Assembly: GCF_006065315.1 (NCBI RefSeq)
Contig: NZ_CP040749.1
Location: 5,044,001 to 5,108,000, forward strand
DNA length: 64,000 nt
Direction of reading: 5' to 3'
Source of the DNA: Aureibaculum algae
Lineage (GTDB): Bacteria; Bacteroidota; Bacteroidia; Flavobacteriales; Flavobacteriaceae
Part shown: piece after piece, positions 8,641 through 17,155 of the stretch
Numbering within the stretch: position 1 is the stretch's first letter
How the letters are laid out: every line of letters starts with the position of its first letter
Program-made: the position numbers and the translations under genes
Notes under the pieces: model-generated
Seen by the model: the letters and a program-made list of their open reading frames with translations, nothing else
What the model was told of the DNA's origin: nothing
Database searches by the model: none

Positions 8641-9597
8641 TTAGGGTTTATTGTTTTTTAGAATAATATAGACTGGAAAATGATCACTATATCCTCCTTG
8701 AAACCAAGGACCAATATAAGTTCTAAACGGTCTTCCTTTATGTTTTCCTTTCCATTCTTTTAAAAACTCTTCATCAAAAACATGAGCTTCTTTATAAGTT
8801 AATTCAGAGGCATTCATCAAATTTTTACTCAAAATTATTTGATCAAAAAGATGCCATTGCCTTCTATAGGTTAATGTGCCAAATCCCTTATCAAATATAG
8901 ATTCGTAAGGGTTGTAAAAATCTTCTGTTACTAAATGTTGTTTAATACTTGCATTTGTGGGGTCATCGTTAAAATCACCCATAATAATAATGTTTGGGTT
9001 TGGTGTTTCCAGCTTAATTTTTTCGATAGATTGGTGAATTAATTCTGCTGCTTTAACTCTTTTATATTGAGTATCTCCATCCTCTCTCCGAGAAGGCCAA
9101 TGGTTTACAAAAAAGTAAATGAGTTTACCTTCCAGCTTGCCCTTCACTAATAAAACGTCTCTCGTTTGGTCTAAAACACCGTCCAAATTATCAACTGCAA
9201 GTGTAATTGGCTCGGCATGTATAAAATCAAAAACATGAGGTCTGTATAAAAAAGCCACATCAACACCACGTTCATCGGGCGAATTAAAATGTATTATTTC
9301 ATAACCTTTATGTTGCAAGGCCTCAGTACCTAACAAATCTGTAATTACCTGCTTATTTTCTACTTCTGCAATACCAATAACGGCTGGCGAAAATCCGGTT
9401 TCTTTCTCTCCAATTTGGGCAATTACAGTACTTAATTGCTTTAATTTTCTGAGGTACCGTTTCTTATTCCATTTATTTCTACCTGTAGGTGTAAAATCTC
9501 TATCCAATACATTATCTGTATTCGAAATATCAAATAAGTTTTCAAGATTGTAAAATGCAATAGAATATAAATTGTGCTTCTCTTTGTCTTCCGTCAA
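8641..9597 (-). CDS. Endonuclease/exonuclease/phosphatase family protein
   Basis: Mg-dependent EEP-fold hydrolase of 318 residues acting on a phosphodiester or phosphomonoester. Motifs in order: YNLENLF near the N terminus (metal-binding Asn and Glu region), IGIAEVENKQV (catalytic Glu), RGVDVAFLYR, VNHWPSRR (His), GDFNDDP (Asp and Asn) and the final GYSDHFPVYI (catalytic Asp-His). No signal peptide is visible, so it may be cytoplasmic, although many relatives are exported. The substrate is unknown; DNA, nucleotides and phospholipids are all known in this superfamily. It is convergent with the small secreted protein and divergent from hflX. Confidence 0.88.
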   Translation of the reverse strand: MTEDKEKHNLYSIAFYNLENLFDISNTDNVLDRDFTPTGRNKWNKKRYLRKLKQLSTVIAQIGEKETGFSPAVIGIAEVENKQVITDLLGTEALQHKGYEIIHFNSPDERGVDVAFLYRPHVFDFIHAEPITLAVDNLDGVLDQTRDVLLVKGKLEGKLIYFFVNHWPSRREDGDTQYKRVKAAELIHQSIEKIKLETPNPNIIIMGDFNDDPTNASIKQHLVTEDFYNPYESIFDKGFGTLTYRRQWHLFDQIILSKNLMNASELTYKEAHVFDEEFLKEWKGKHKGRPFRTYIGPWFQGGYSDHFPVYIILKNNKP

Positions 9598-9668
9598 AAT
9601 ATAAAATTAGTATGCATCGAATGTACAAAAAATATTGAACTGGGTTTTACTTTTCACATTTAAGCGAG

Positions 9669-9764
9669 AATTATTGATTTTTTGCCCAATTGAAGGCTTT
9701 TTAAAGTTGCATAGCACAGCTATGGAAGGAAAATAAGGCAAAAAATAGTTGAAAAAGAATAATT
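9669..9764. repeat. Two-level imperfect palindrome between nuclease-fold gene and hflX
   Basis: Nested inverted repeats: AATTATT (9669-9675) with AATAATT (9758-9764), ATTTTTTGCC (9677-9686) with GGCAAAAAAT (9737-9746), and an inner hairpin CATAGC (9710-9715) with GCTATG (9719-9724) around a 3-base loop. It looks like a dispersed intergenic palindromic element or a structured leader, not a simple terminator. Confidence 0.5.
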
Positions 9765-9819
9765 TTATAGCGAATGGAAAAAGTTAAAATCAGTTCATCA
9801 TTAAGTTCGGTATTCTTCA

Positions 9820-9827
9820 TACCTTTG
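9820..9827 (+). promoter_or_regulatory. -7 promoter box immediately before hflX
   Basis: TACCTTTG matches TAnnTTTG only 4 bases before the hflX ATG, so the transcript would start at or next to the start codon. Confidence 0.45.
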
Positions 9828-9831
9828 TAAC

Positions 9832-11049
9832 ATGATAGAAGAAAAGAGTTTAGAGCTTGAAAAAGTTGTACTTATTGGTATAATGAATCAGGAACAAGAT
9901 GCTGAAAAGTCTCAAGAATACTTAGATGAACTAGAATTTTTGACTTTTACAGCTGGAGGTGAGGTCGTAAAACGATTTACACAAAAAGTTGACACACCTA
10001 ATCCGAAAACCTTTATTGGTTCTGGAAAAATGGAAGAAGTAAAGCAATTCGTTGAGGCAAATGACATTGGTGCGGTTATTTTTGATGATGAATTATCACC
10101 GGGACAGCAAAGAAATATAGAGAAGATGCTGAAATGTAAAATATTAGACAGGACAGGTCTAATATTAGATATTTTCGCTCAGCGTGCCCAAACAAGTTAT
10201 GCTCGTACTCAAGTTGAATTAGCTCAATACGAATACTTATTACCGCGTTTAACAGGGCTATGGACTCACCTCGAAAGACAACAAGGTGGTATTGGTATGC
10301 GTGGACCTGGTGAAACAGAAATTGAAACAGATAGACGTATTGTACGAGACAGAATTACTTTATTAAAAAAGAAATTAATTACCATTGATAAACAAATGGC
10401 CGTACAACGTGGCAATCGTGGTAAAATGGTACGTGTGGCCTTAGTGGGTTACACAAACGTGGGTAAATCTACTTTAATGAATGTTATCAGTAAAAGTGAA
10501 GTCTTCGCAGAAAACAAGTTGTTTGCTACCTTAGATACCACAGTTAGAAAGGTAGTTATTAAAAACATTCCTTTTTTACTGACTGACACGGTTGGGTTTA
10601 TTAGAAAATTGCCAACGCAATTGGTAGAGTCATTCAAATCGACTTTGGATGAAGTACGTGAAGCAGATTTGTTATTGCATGTAGTTGATATTTCTCATCC
10701 TAATTTTGAAGAACATATTGATTCTGTAAATAAAATTTTAGATGAAATTAAAAGTGCAGATAAACCAAGTTTAATGATCTTTAATAAGATTGACAACTAT
10801 ACGTATGACACTATTGATGATGATGATTTAGTTACTGAAAAAACAACAGCACACTATAGTTTAGACAATTGGAAAAAAACCTGGATGTCTAAATTAGACG
10901 AAAATTGCATCTTTATTTCTGCTTTAAACAAAGAAAACATTGATGATTTTAAAGATAAAGTTTTTGATGCTGTAAAGAAAATACACATTGCTCGCTTTCC
11001 GTATAATGATTTTTTATATCATGAATATACTGAAGAAGAAGAAGAGTAA
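9832..11049 (+). CDS. hflX: GTPase HflX
   Basis: Ribosome-associated GTPase of 405 residues that splits stalled or stress-damaged 70S ribosomes. The N-terminal HflX domain covers about 1-195, including GSGKMEEVKQFV and IFDDELSPGQQRNIEK, followed by the helical linker with RQQGGIGMRGPGETEIETDRR. The G domain starts near 200: G1 GYTNVGKST, G3 DTVGFI, G4 NKID, and a late FISAL as G5. The length matches flavobacterial HflX, and MIEEKSLELEKVVLIG aligns with the usual start, so ATG 9832 is kept despite the very close promoter box. It is a single gene closed by a strong terminator. Confidence 0.95.
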   Translation: MIEEKSLELEKVVLIGIMNQEQDAEKSQEYLDELEFLTFTAGGEVVKRFTQKVDTPNPKTFIGSGKMEEVKQFVEANDIGAVIFDDELSPGQQRNIEKMLKCKILDRTGLILDIFAQRAQTSYARTQVELAQYEYLLPRLTGLWTHLERQQGGIGMRGPGETEIETDRRIVRDRITLLKKKLITIDKQMAVQRGNRGKMVRVALVGYTNVGKSTLMNVISKSEVFAENKLFATLDTTVRKVVIKNIPFLLTDTVGFIRKLPTQLVESFKSTLDEVREADLLLHVVDISHPNFEEHIDSVNKILDEIKSADKPSLMIFNKIDNYTYDTIDDDDLVTEKTTAHYSLDNWKKTWMSKLDENCIFISALNKENIDDFKDKVFDAVKKIHIARFPYNDFLYHEYTEEEEE

Positions 11050-11051
11050 AT

Positions 11052-11086
11052 AAAAAAGCATCCTATACACTAGGATGCTTTTTTTT
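11052..11086 (+). terminator. Rho-independent terminator of hflX, probably bidirectional
   Basis: Arms AAAAAAGCATCCTA and TAGGATGCTTTTTT with a 5-base loop, starting 3 bases after the hflX stop. The A run on the other side lets it also serve the convergent lipoprotein gene ending at 11102. Confidence 0.85.
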
Positions 11087-11101
11087 AAAAATGTAATAGG
11101 T

Positions 11102-11971
11102 TTATTTTCCCTTTCTCATTTTTATCATTTTCTGAATCATATCATACATTTCCCGCAATTCTTTTTCGCTCATATTTTGCATTTCTTCATCTTCTTTATC
11201 CGCCAAGGCCATTTTTTTCCATTCATTAAAAGAGAGTTTACTTAGTTTATCCATGTCTTCTTCAAAGCTTTCCATGTCCATATCCATGTCTTCTTCAAAG
11301 CTTTCATTACTAAAAAAATTAGCTGCTTTTTTAATTGGAAAATCAGGTAATGTAAAATGAGTATCAGGCACATTAATGTCAAATTGAATACTAGTCGCCT
11401 TTTTAGCTGTAGTAATTCCCATTACTGTACTTTCAATTTTAAGTGTAAAATGTTTGTAAACCCATTGTTTTACGCCCATGGCTTCCCAAATTTCGCATTT
11501 ATAGCCCATATAATCTTCTTCACCAATCATTTTACCATTTAAGTCTTTTATCATATCTCTACCTACATCACCGGCATCAGCGTTTGGATGAAACGCAGCA
11601 ATCATATCCATAGGTAATGATCTTTGAGCTATAATTTCTTTATTATCAAAATCAACTGTAAACCATTCTCCATTATCTAATTTGTTGACAATATGCGTTT
11701 GTTTAATTTCTTCTTTTTTCTGACCAAATATTTTAGTTTTAGTGGTTTGCGTTGACTTTTCGTCTTTTAGCTCAATAGCTCCCCAATCTTTAAAGTATAT
11801 CGTTTCTATACCTGAACCAGACATAGTGCTTCCTAAAACTTTACCATTAATTGTAGATTCGTATTTTACAATACCCGATTTTATTTGATAACGTTTCAAT
11901 TCTTTTTGACTGTTTCCAGTGCAACTTACCAACGTTGCACATAAGAAAATTACTAGACTTGACTTTTTCAT
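11102..11971 (-). CDS. Predicted lipoprotein with acidic, Met-rich C terminus
   Basis: Unrecognised envelope protein of 289 residues. MKKSSLVIFLCATLVSC is a lipoprotein signal with lipobox Cys17. Residues about 30-220 form a beta-rich domain (GIVKYEST, GIETIYFKDWGAIELKDE, WVYKHFTLKIES) that resembles DUF4412-like periplasmic domains, with low certainty. Residues about 225-289 are helical, acidic and rich in methionine, and contain an 11-residue duplication (SFEEDMD twice) encoded by a 24-base exact DNA repeat. It is the last gene of a minus-strand group of envelope proteins, 16 bases after the next lipoprotein gene. Confidence 0.7.
   Translation of the reverse strand: MKKSSLVIFLCATLVSCTGNSQKELKRYQIKSGIVKYESTINGKVLGSTMSGSGIETIYFKDWGAIELKDEKSTQTTKTKIFGQKKEEIKQTHIVNKLDNGEWFTVDFDNKEIIAQRSLPMDMIAAFHPNADAGDVGRDMIKDLNGKMIGEEDYMGYKCEIWEAMGVKQWVYKHFTLKIESTVMGITTAKKATSIQFDINVPDTHFTLPDFPIKKAANFFSNESFEEDMDMDMESFEEDMDKLSKLSFNEWKKMALADKEDEEMQNMSEKELREMYDMIQKMIKMRKGK
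11249..11305. repeat. Tandem 33-base duplication inside lipoprotein gene
   Basis: A 24-base segment at 11249-11272 recurs exactly at 11282-11305, a period of 33 bases or 11 codons, so the frame is kept. It duplicates the peptide SFEEDMD. Confidence 0.85.
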
Positions 11972-11987
11972 TTTTTAGGTTTAAAGA

Positions 11988-12506
11988 TTATAAAGGATTT
12001 GCCGTAACTTCTAATTCTGCTGTGACTACAATATTAAAACTTGTGTCACTTTCATCTGAAGTAGTTTGCCCTGAAATACCAACAATTATACTTTTGTTGT
12101 TTTTTAATAAATCGGCCATACTGTTTAGCTTACTAACATCTGTAACTTCGAAAATAGTAGATGCATCATAAGCAGATTTTACATTAAACCCTTCTGTTTT
12201 TAAAATAATAGTGTTAGCATAAAAATCTATATCAACATAAGCTTCAGTATTTCCAGAAAAACTTATGATTTTGTAGGTTAATTTTTTAATTTTTACGTCC
12301 TTAATTTTGTTCAAATAATCATGTGTGTCGTTATTGTCCATACTTAAATCAACACTTTCGTTTATGGTTTCTTGACCTTGATTAACGTGAGCAACAATGG
12401 TTGATTTTATTGTAGTATCAAAATCTACATCTAAGATATCGTCATCACAAGATATACATACAAAACAAATAAGTAATGCCGATAAAATTTTTACAGTTGT
12501 TTTCAT
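11988..12506 (-). CDS. Predicted lipoprotein, unknown function
   Basis: Unrecognised protein of 172 residues starting MKTTVKILSALLICFVCISC, a lipoprotein signal peptide with lipobox Cys20 followed by Asp-Asp-Asp. The mature domain is one alternating strand/turn unit (LTYKIISFSG, AYVDIDFYANTIILKT) and ends NIVVTAELEVTANPL, which suggests a small beta-sandwich. No catalytic motif is seen. It lies between the LRR gene (28-base gap) and another lipoprotein gene (16-base gap), all on the minus strand. A -7 box at 12536-12543 could give it its own promoter. Confidence 0.7.
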   Translation of the reverse strand: MKTTVKILSALLICFVCISCDDDILDVDFDTTIKSTIVAHVNQGQETINESVDLSMDNNDTHDYLNKIKDVKIKKLTYKIISFSGNTEAYVDIDFYANTIILKTEGFNVKSAYDASTIFEVTDVSKLNSMADLLKNNKSIIVGISGQTTSDESDTSFNIVVTAELEVTANPL

Positions 12507-12534
12507 GATGTTGTTTTTATAGATTTATTATTAT

Positions 12535-13926
12535 TCAAAAATAAGTGTCACAATTTGGTAATAGCTCCTTAATTTGTTCTATTTCTAGTTCATTTAATTG
12601 ATTATCAGAAATATTAAGATTGTACAAATTTGTTAATTTGCTAAAAGATTTAGGTAAACTACTTAATTGATTACCTTCTAAAGAAAGACTGTTTAAATTG
12701 GTGAGATTACCAAATGAATTAGGCAGGTTTACCAATTGATTATCTTCCATTGTAAGGCTGTTTAAACTAGTAAGATTACCAATTGCATCAGGGAGGTTTT
12801 CAAATAGATTATTATTTAAATTTAAGAAGGTTAAGTTATTCAGTTTTCCTATTGACTCTGGAAGACTAGATAATTGGTTCTTTTGTGCATAAAGCATTGA
12901 TAAGCTTATTAAGTTTCCAAAGGATTCAGGTAACTTTTTGAGCTGGTTACTTGTAAGGTATAATTCTTCAAGATTGGATAAATTTCCAAAAGATTCTGGA
13001 AGTAATTCTAATTGATTTCCATAAAGATTAAGGCTATAAAGATTGTTTAGGTTACCAAAAGATTCAGGAAGTATTATTAATTGATTTGCACTTATATTAA
13101 GTTCATTTAATGCTAGTAGACTTGTAATAAATTCAGGTAAACTCTTTAGCTTATTACCACTTACATCAAAGCTTTGCAAATTGGTTAACTTACTAAGGGA
13201 TTCAGGTAAGTTTATAAGTTGGTTAAGACTAAAGGAAAGTTTAGTTAAGTTAATTAAATTACCAACCGATTTCGGTACATTAGTTATTTGATTATCATTC
13301 AAAAAAAATGTTTTTAGGTTTGTGAGGTTACCAACAGCATCAGGTAACCCAGTAAGTTTATTTCCTCCTAACGATAGCTCCGTCAAATTAGTTAGGTTTC
13401 CAATAGAATCAGGAAGGTTTGTCAGTTTACTGGAAGAAATATTAATAGATTTTAAATTCTTTAATTTTCCTATGGATTCTGGAAGACTAGACAAATCACT
13501 TTGAGAAACAGAAAGACTTTCTAAATTGGTTAACTCTCCTATAGACTTTGGAAATTCGGCCATTTTACTAATGGAGATATTTAAGTATTTTAAATTTTTA
13601 AGATTTCCTATAGATTCTGGCAGATTTGTAAACTGATTCATCCTAAATTCAATAGTTGAAAGGTTTTGCAGTTCACCAATTTCTTTAGGTATTTTTGTAA
13701 TTTGTGTGTTTGCTATAGTTAGGTATCTTAAATTTTTAAGTTTCTTTATAGAACTGGATATAGTGGTAATTTCTTGCCCACTTAATTCTAAACTAAAAAC
13801 TTGATCTGGAGTTTTTAATGCTTCTTCAACGGATTCATAGGTTTTATTCTCCTGAGCAAATACATTTATACTTAGAATAAAAAAGAGTATAAATATGACT
13901 GATTTTAATAGTTGTAATTTTTTCAT
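12535..13926 (-). CDS. Secreted leucine-rich repeat protein (17 repeats)
   Basis: Exported binding protein of 463 residues. The signal peptide covers about residues 1-24, with likely cleavage after VFAQ. From residue 63 onward there are 17 consecutive LRRs with a strict 23-residue period and the pattern LxNLxxLxLxxNxLxxLPxSxGN: sixteen full units plus a C-terminal cap ending in EQIKELLPNCDTYF. This LPxSxGN type is shared with plant intracellular Ras-group LRRs and many bacterial surface proteins. No GTPase (Roc), kinase, anchoring or sorting domain is attached, so it is probably a free periplasmic or secreted recognition scaffold. It is 39 bases downstream of the OmpA-like gene. The ligand is unknown. 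Confidence 0.88.
   Translation of the reverse strand: MKKLQLLKSVIFILFFILSINVFAQENKTYESVEEALKTPDQVFSLELSGQEITTISSSIKKLKNLRYLTIANTQITKIPKEIGELQNLSTIEFRMNQFTNLPESIGNLKNLKYLNISISKMAEFPKSIGELTNLESLSVSQSDLSSLPESIGKLKNLKSINISSSKLTNLPDSIGNLTNLTELSLGGNKLTGLPDAVGNLTNLKTFFLNDNQITNVPKSVGNLINLTKLSFSLNQLINLPESLSKLTNLQSFDVSGNKLKSLPEFITSLLALNELNISANQLIILPESFGNLNNLYSLNLYGNQLELLPESFGNLSNLEELYLTSNQLKKLPESFGNLISLSMLYAQKNQLSSLPESIGKLNNLTFLNLNNNLFENLPDAIGNLTSLNSLTMEDNQLVNLPNSFGNLTNLNSLSLEGNQLSSLPKSFSKLTNLYNLNISDNQLNELEIEQIKELLPNCDTYF
12536..12543 (-). promoter_or_regulatory. Possible -7 box for the lipoprotein gene
   Basis: Minus-strand TATTTTTG, 29 bases before the ATG at 12506 and overlapping the end of the LRR gene. 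Confidence 0.35.
12637..13740. repeat. Sixteen 69-base LRR coding repeats
   Basis: DNA counterpart of sixteen 23-residue LRR units (residues 63-430), diverged at nucleotide level but constant in period. Confidence 0.8.
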
Positions 13927-13965
13927 TTTAATAGATTTTAGATTGTTATAATTGTCTATTAGGGA

Positions 13966-15258
13966 CTAAAATTTTACAAATTCTACCCGTCTATTATTTG
14001 CTTTACCTTCTGGTGAGCTATTGTTATCAATTGGTTTGCTTTCACCAAAACCGTCAGATTTAAGTCTTTCCGCTGAGATTCCCATTTCAATTAATTTATC
14101 CATAACAGTTTTCCCTCTAGCTTTTGAAAGTGTCATGTTTGTTTCATCGCTACCATCGGCATCAGTATGTCCTTCAACACTAAAATTAAGTTCAGGTTGT
14201 TTCTGCATTAAATCATAAATTTTGTTAATAGGACCCATACTTTCAGGTTTTAACGTAGCTTTGTTTACATCGAATTTGATACCGTTTACAATAATTTTAC
14301 CTTCAGAAAGTACACGGTCGTAGTATTTTACGCCACCTTTGGCAATACGGATGTTTTTGATGTACATATTGTCATTACCTGCTTCAATAGTAATTCCAGA
14401 AGGATTAATTTCTAAATGGGGTACATTTATTAAACGTGTATCGTTAAAATAGGCTTTGTATTTCCCCTTGGTATAAGCCATAGAAATGTGTTTCCATGAT
14501 CCTTCAATCTCTTTTGACCATCCTATCTTTTCAGTTCCTGGATAAGACTTATCTGAATCCATAAACGATAAAGCGTGAGGCATTACAACCAATCGTTCTG
14601 TCTTTTGCCTATTGTTTTTTTGGTCACATAAATAAATCCAGAATCTGTTAGCTGTGGTATATCCTTTTGCAAACCATACATCTAATTCTACAGTAAAAAC
14701 ATCGGGCAAATAATCTTCATTAGAATTTTTAAGGTAGGGTATAATGTAAGATTGGTGCCTAAGAAACATAATCACATTTTCGCCATCAACATTACCAATT
14801 TCAACATTACCTTTATATAAATCCCAACGGCTTGGAAATTCTCCATTTTCTTCATCGGCACTTGGTCCATCTTCAAAAATTACGGTATCTCCAGGAACAA
14901 AATCAAACTTATTCCAAACTACATTTGGTTTTTTAGGCTCTTGAATTTCATTCGGGTCTGTATTACCATTAGTTTTTTTTGCCACCTTGTCATTGGGCTT
15001 TTCTTTGTCTGTTTCCTCGCCCTTTTTCTTTTTACCATCGATGGTGTCTTCAGCTTCATCAAAGGTTTTGTCAATCTTTTTATTTATTCTTTTTTCAGTT
15101 CTTTTTTCCGCTTCACTTTCAACTTTTTTTTCGGTCTTTTTTAGTATTCTTTTTAAAATTTGTGCCTCCGTTTGTTGCGGTGCAAAAACATATAACATAG
15201 CTACAAGTACTAATTTAATAGCCATACTAAATCGGTAATGATGGTTTGAATTTTTCAT
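13966..15258 (-). CDS. OmpA-family protein with LamG-like central domain
   Basis: Exported peptidoglycan-binding envelope protein of 430 residues. A signal peptide ends near residue 32 (PQQTEAQ). Residues about 35-110 are a highly charged Lys/Glu coiled-coil-like linker (KKTEKKVESEAEKRTEKR). Residues about 115-310 resemble a concanavalin/LamG-type sandwich, with FTVELDVWFAKGY, WKHISMAYTKGKYKAYFND and ITIEAGNDNMYIKNIRI. The last 115 residues are an OmpA C-terminal domain with VEGHTDADGSDETNMTLS, ARGKTVMDKL and the closing NNRRVEFVKF. The usual N-terminal beta-barrel is replaced by the sandwich. It is followed by the LRR gene with a 39-base gap; a 7-base inverted repeat lies just upstream. Confidence 0.87.
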   Translation of the reverse strand: MKNSNHHYRFSMAIKLVLVAMLYVFAPQQTEAQILKRILKKTEKKVESEAEKRTEKRINKKIDKTFDEAEDTIDGKKKKGEETDKEKPNDKVAKKTNGNTDPNEIQEPKKPNVVWNKFDFVPGDTVIFEDGPSADEENGEFPSRWDLYKGNVEIGNVDGENVIMFLRHQSYIIPYLKNSNEDYLPDVFTVELDVWFAKGYTTANRFWIYLCDQKNNRQKTERLVVMPHALSFMDSDKSYPGTEKIGWSKEIEGSWKHISMAYTKGKYKAYFNDTRLINVPHLEINPSGITIEAGNDNMYIKNIRIAKGGVKYYDRVLSEGKIIVNGIKFDVNKATLKPESMGPINKIYDLMQKQPELNFSVEGHTDADGSDETNMTLSKARGKTVMDKLIEMGISAERLKSDGFGESKPIDNNSSPEGKANNRRVEFVKF

Positions 15259-15274
15259 GCGTTTGAATTTAATG

Positions 15275-15296
15275 TTAGCAATTTTCTCGTTGCTAA
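15275..15296. promoter_or_regulatory. Inverted repeat upstream of OmpA-like gene
   Basis: Arms TTAGCAA and TTGCTAA with 8 bases between, 17-38 bases before the ATG at 15258. It could be an operator or a 5'-leader hairpin. No -7 box was found nearby. Confidence 0.35.
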
Positions 15297-15376
15297 ATTA
15301 ATTTCTAATCACAGAAATTACTTCATTAAAAAGTATGATATTAATCCCCCGAATGGGTGATATTTAACATTAAAAC

Positions 15377-16999
15377 CTAAGTTTTAGTAATATGTGGAGT
15401 AGAATAGGTATTTAATTTTTTAATTGCTTGAATTCTATTGTTTACATCTAATTTTGAATAAATATTTTTGATGTGTGTTTTTATAGTGTTTTTTGAAACA
15501 AACATTTTTTTAGCAATTTCATCATTATTTAAGCCTTGAGATATATTCGTAAAAACTTCAATTTCTCGTTTCGTTAAATCATAATCATTTAAATTTTCTA
15601 TAAAGTTTTGATGTCGTAGTTCATCCTTATCGTTTACCTTGTTTTTCAACTCCTTAATCTGAAAAATATAATTCTGTAATTGATTGTTTTTATGCTCAAT
15701 TTCTAAATCAGAATTTTTTCGATATAAATAAAACAGTACAAATAAAACAACCAGTGCACCAGTGCCTAAAAATATTGAAATCAGCAACCTATTATAATTG
15801 GTTTTTGCATCTTCTTGTATTACATTATTTTCAATTGCTAATTGTTTTATTTCATTATCCTTCTTCAATGTTTCATAAGCAATTTGAGTACTTATTATAC
15901 TTTTTTGCGTGGTTTCGTTTACAATACTATCCTTAAAAGTAGTTGCCATTTTATAAGCATCAAGTGCTTTATCATACTCTTTTGTAAGTGAATAATAATC
16001 TACCAAAGCACTATATCCTAAAGCAATATTCTCTTTAGATTTCACAATTTTAGCATTCTTTAAACCACTGATAATGTTAACTTTTGCATTGTCATAATAC
16101 CCTAAATTCAGCTCATTACGTCCAATATTAATAAGTGTATTGCTCAAGTACCTAATGTTATTCGTTTTTGCAAACATTGGAATTGCTTCCTTATAATATT
16201 CGGTTGAATTCTTATAATCTCCTTTCTTTTGAAAAAGCAATCCTAAGAGATTGTATCTAATAGCCTCACTTTCCTTGTTATTGAATTTTTTAGTAGATGT
16301 TAACGCCTTATTGATATAAAAATAAGCAGTATCATATGATTTTTTATACAAGTAAGATTCACCAATATTTGATAAACTATATTGCTGACCTTCAATATTT
16401 TTATTCTTTACATCAAACGCGTAAACTTTTCTAAAATAATGAATAGCCTTGTCGTAATCTTTTATGTCAAGAAAAACATTACCAATTCCATTTAAAGCAA
16501 TACTGATGCTTTTTTCATGATTTATTTTTTCGGATAACTCTAGGGCCTGAAAATAGTATTCAAAGGCTTCTTTCTCTAAATTTAATTTTCTAAAACTAAC
16601 ACCTAAATTATTTAAACATTTAATTTTTAATAAAGTATCTGTTGTTTTGTCAAGATAACTCAGAGCTCTTTTATGATCGTTAACCGATCTTTCATAATCA
16701 TAGTTATATCTAGCTACCAACCCTCTTCTATTATAACTTTCACCAAGACCCTTGAGGTAAAACAATTCTTCTGAAACGGCAATGGCTTCATCTATAATTA
16801 CTTCACTTTTTACGTTAGACCTATTTGCCTGTTTATAAAGTGAAATTAAGTTGTCAACTTTAGCGGTTGTATTTGGCTTAATTCGCAATTCATTAAACAA
16901 GCTATCAACTTGATATTCAGTTAAATTTTGACCGTAAAAAGAAGTAGGCAATACTATTAATAAAAGAAGGGCAATTATGTATTTCTTAGCCTTAACCAT
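15377..16999 (-). CDS. Membrane-anchored TPR protein with LuxR-type HTH
   Basis: Regulator of 540 residues with an unusual order. A signal peptide covers about 1-23 (SFYGQ). About seven tetratricopeptide repeats follow at residues 60-370, for example AFEYYFQALELSEKI, KAIHYFRKVYAF and NSTEYYKEAIPMF. One transmembrane helix lies near 395-417 (LLISIFLGTGALVVLFVLFYLY), then a coiled coil (about 420-460) and a C-terminal LuxR/GerE helix-turn-helix (LTKREIEVFTNISQG, NDEIAKKMFVSKNTIKTHIKNIYSKL). The TPRs should be periplasmic and the HTH cytoplasmic, making this a one-component transmembrane sensor, a known layout in Bacteroidota. A -7 box lies 34 bases upstream. The OmpA and LRR genes downstream are plausible targets, by position only. 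Confidence 0.88.
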   Translation of the reverse strand: MVKAKKYIIALLLLIVLPTSFYGQNLTEYQVDSLFNELRIKPNTTAKVDNLISLYKQANRSNVKSEVIIDEAIAVSEELFYLKGLGESYNRRGLVARYNYDYERSVNDHKRALSYLDKTTDTLLKIKCLNNLGVSFRKLNLEKEAFEYYFQALELSEKINHEKSISIALNGIGNVFLDIKDYDKAIHYFRKVYAFDVKNKNIEGQQYSLSNIGESYLYKKSYDTAYFYINKALTSTKKFNNKESEAIRYNLLGLLFQKKGDYKNSTEYYKEAIPMFAKTNNIRYLSNTLINIGRNELNLGYYDNAKVNIISGLKNAKIVKSKENIALGYSALVDYYSLTKEYDKALDAYKMATTFKDSIVNETTQKSIISTQIAYETLKKDNEIKQLAIENNVIQEDAKTNYNRLLISIFLGTGALVVLFVLFYLYRKNSDLEIEHKNNQLQNYIFQIKELKNKVNDKDELRHQNFIENLNDYDLTKREIEVFTNISQGLNNDEIAKKMFVSKNTIKTHIKNIYSKLDVNNRIQAIKKLNTYSTPHITKT

Positions 17000-17032
17000 G
17001 GTAAAGGGGGTCTAAGTAAAAAGGGTGTCTTA

Positions 17033-17040
17033 CAAAGATA
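17033..17040 (-). promoter_or_regulatory. -7 promoter box for TPR-LuxR gene
   Basis: Minus-strand TATCTTTG matches TAnnTTTG, 33 bases before the ATG at 16999. Confidence 0.5.
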
Positions 17041-17155
17041 CAAAACGGCTAAAAATACGGATTACTTTGAGAAAATAATTATTGAACTTAGAATGAAAAT
17101 AAATAAGGTCTATTCTCTATGGTTATGGGATTGGTTTTAAACTAATATTGACAAT

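Noticed and set aside
12637..13740. Periodic DNA that could suggest a CRISPR array
   Set aside because: The units are contiguous, diverged, in frame and encode leucine-rich repeats; no spacers are present.
14941..15238. Several overlapping plus-strand ORFs rich in Phe and Ser
   Set aside because: They are antisense reading of the Lys/Glu-rich linker of the OmpA-like gene.
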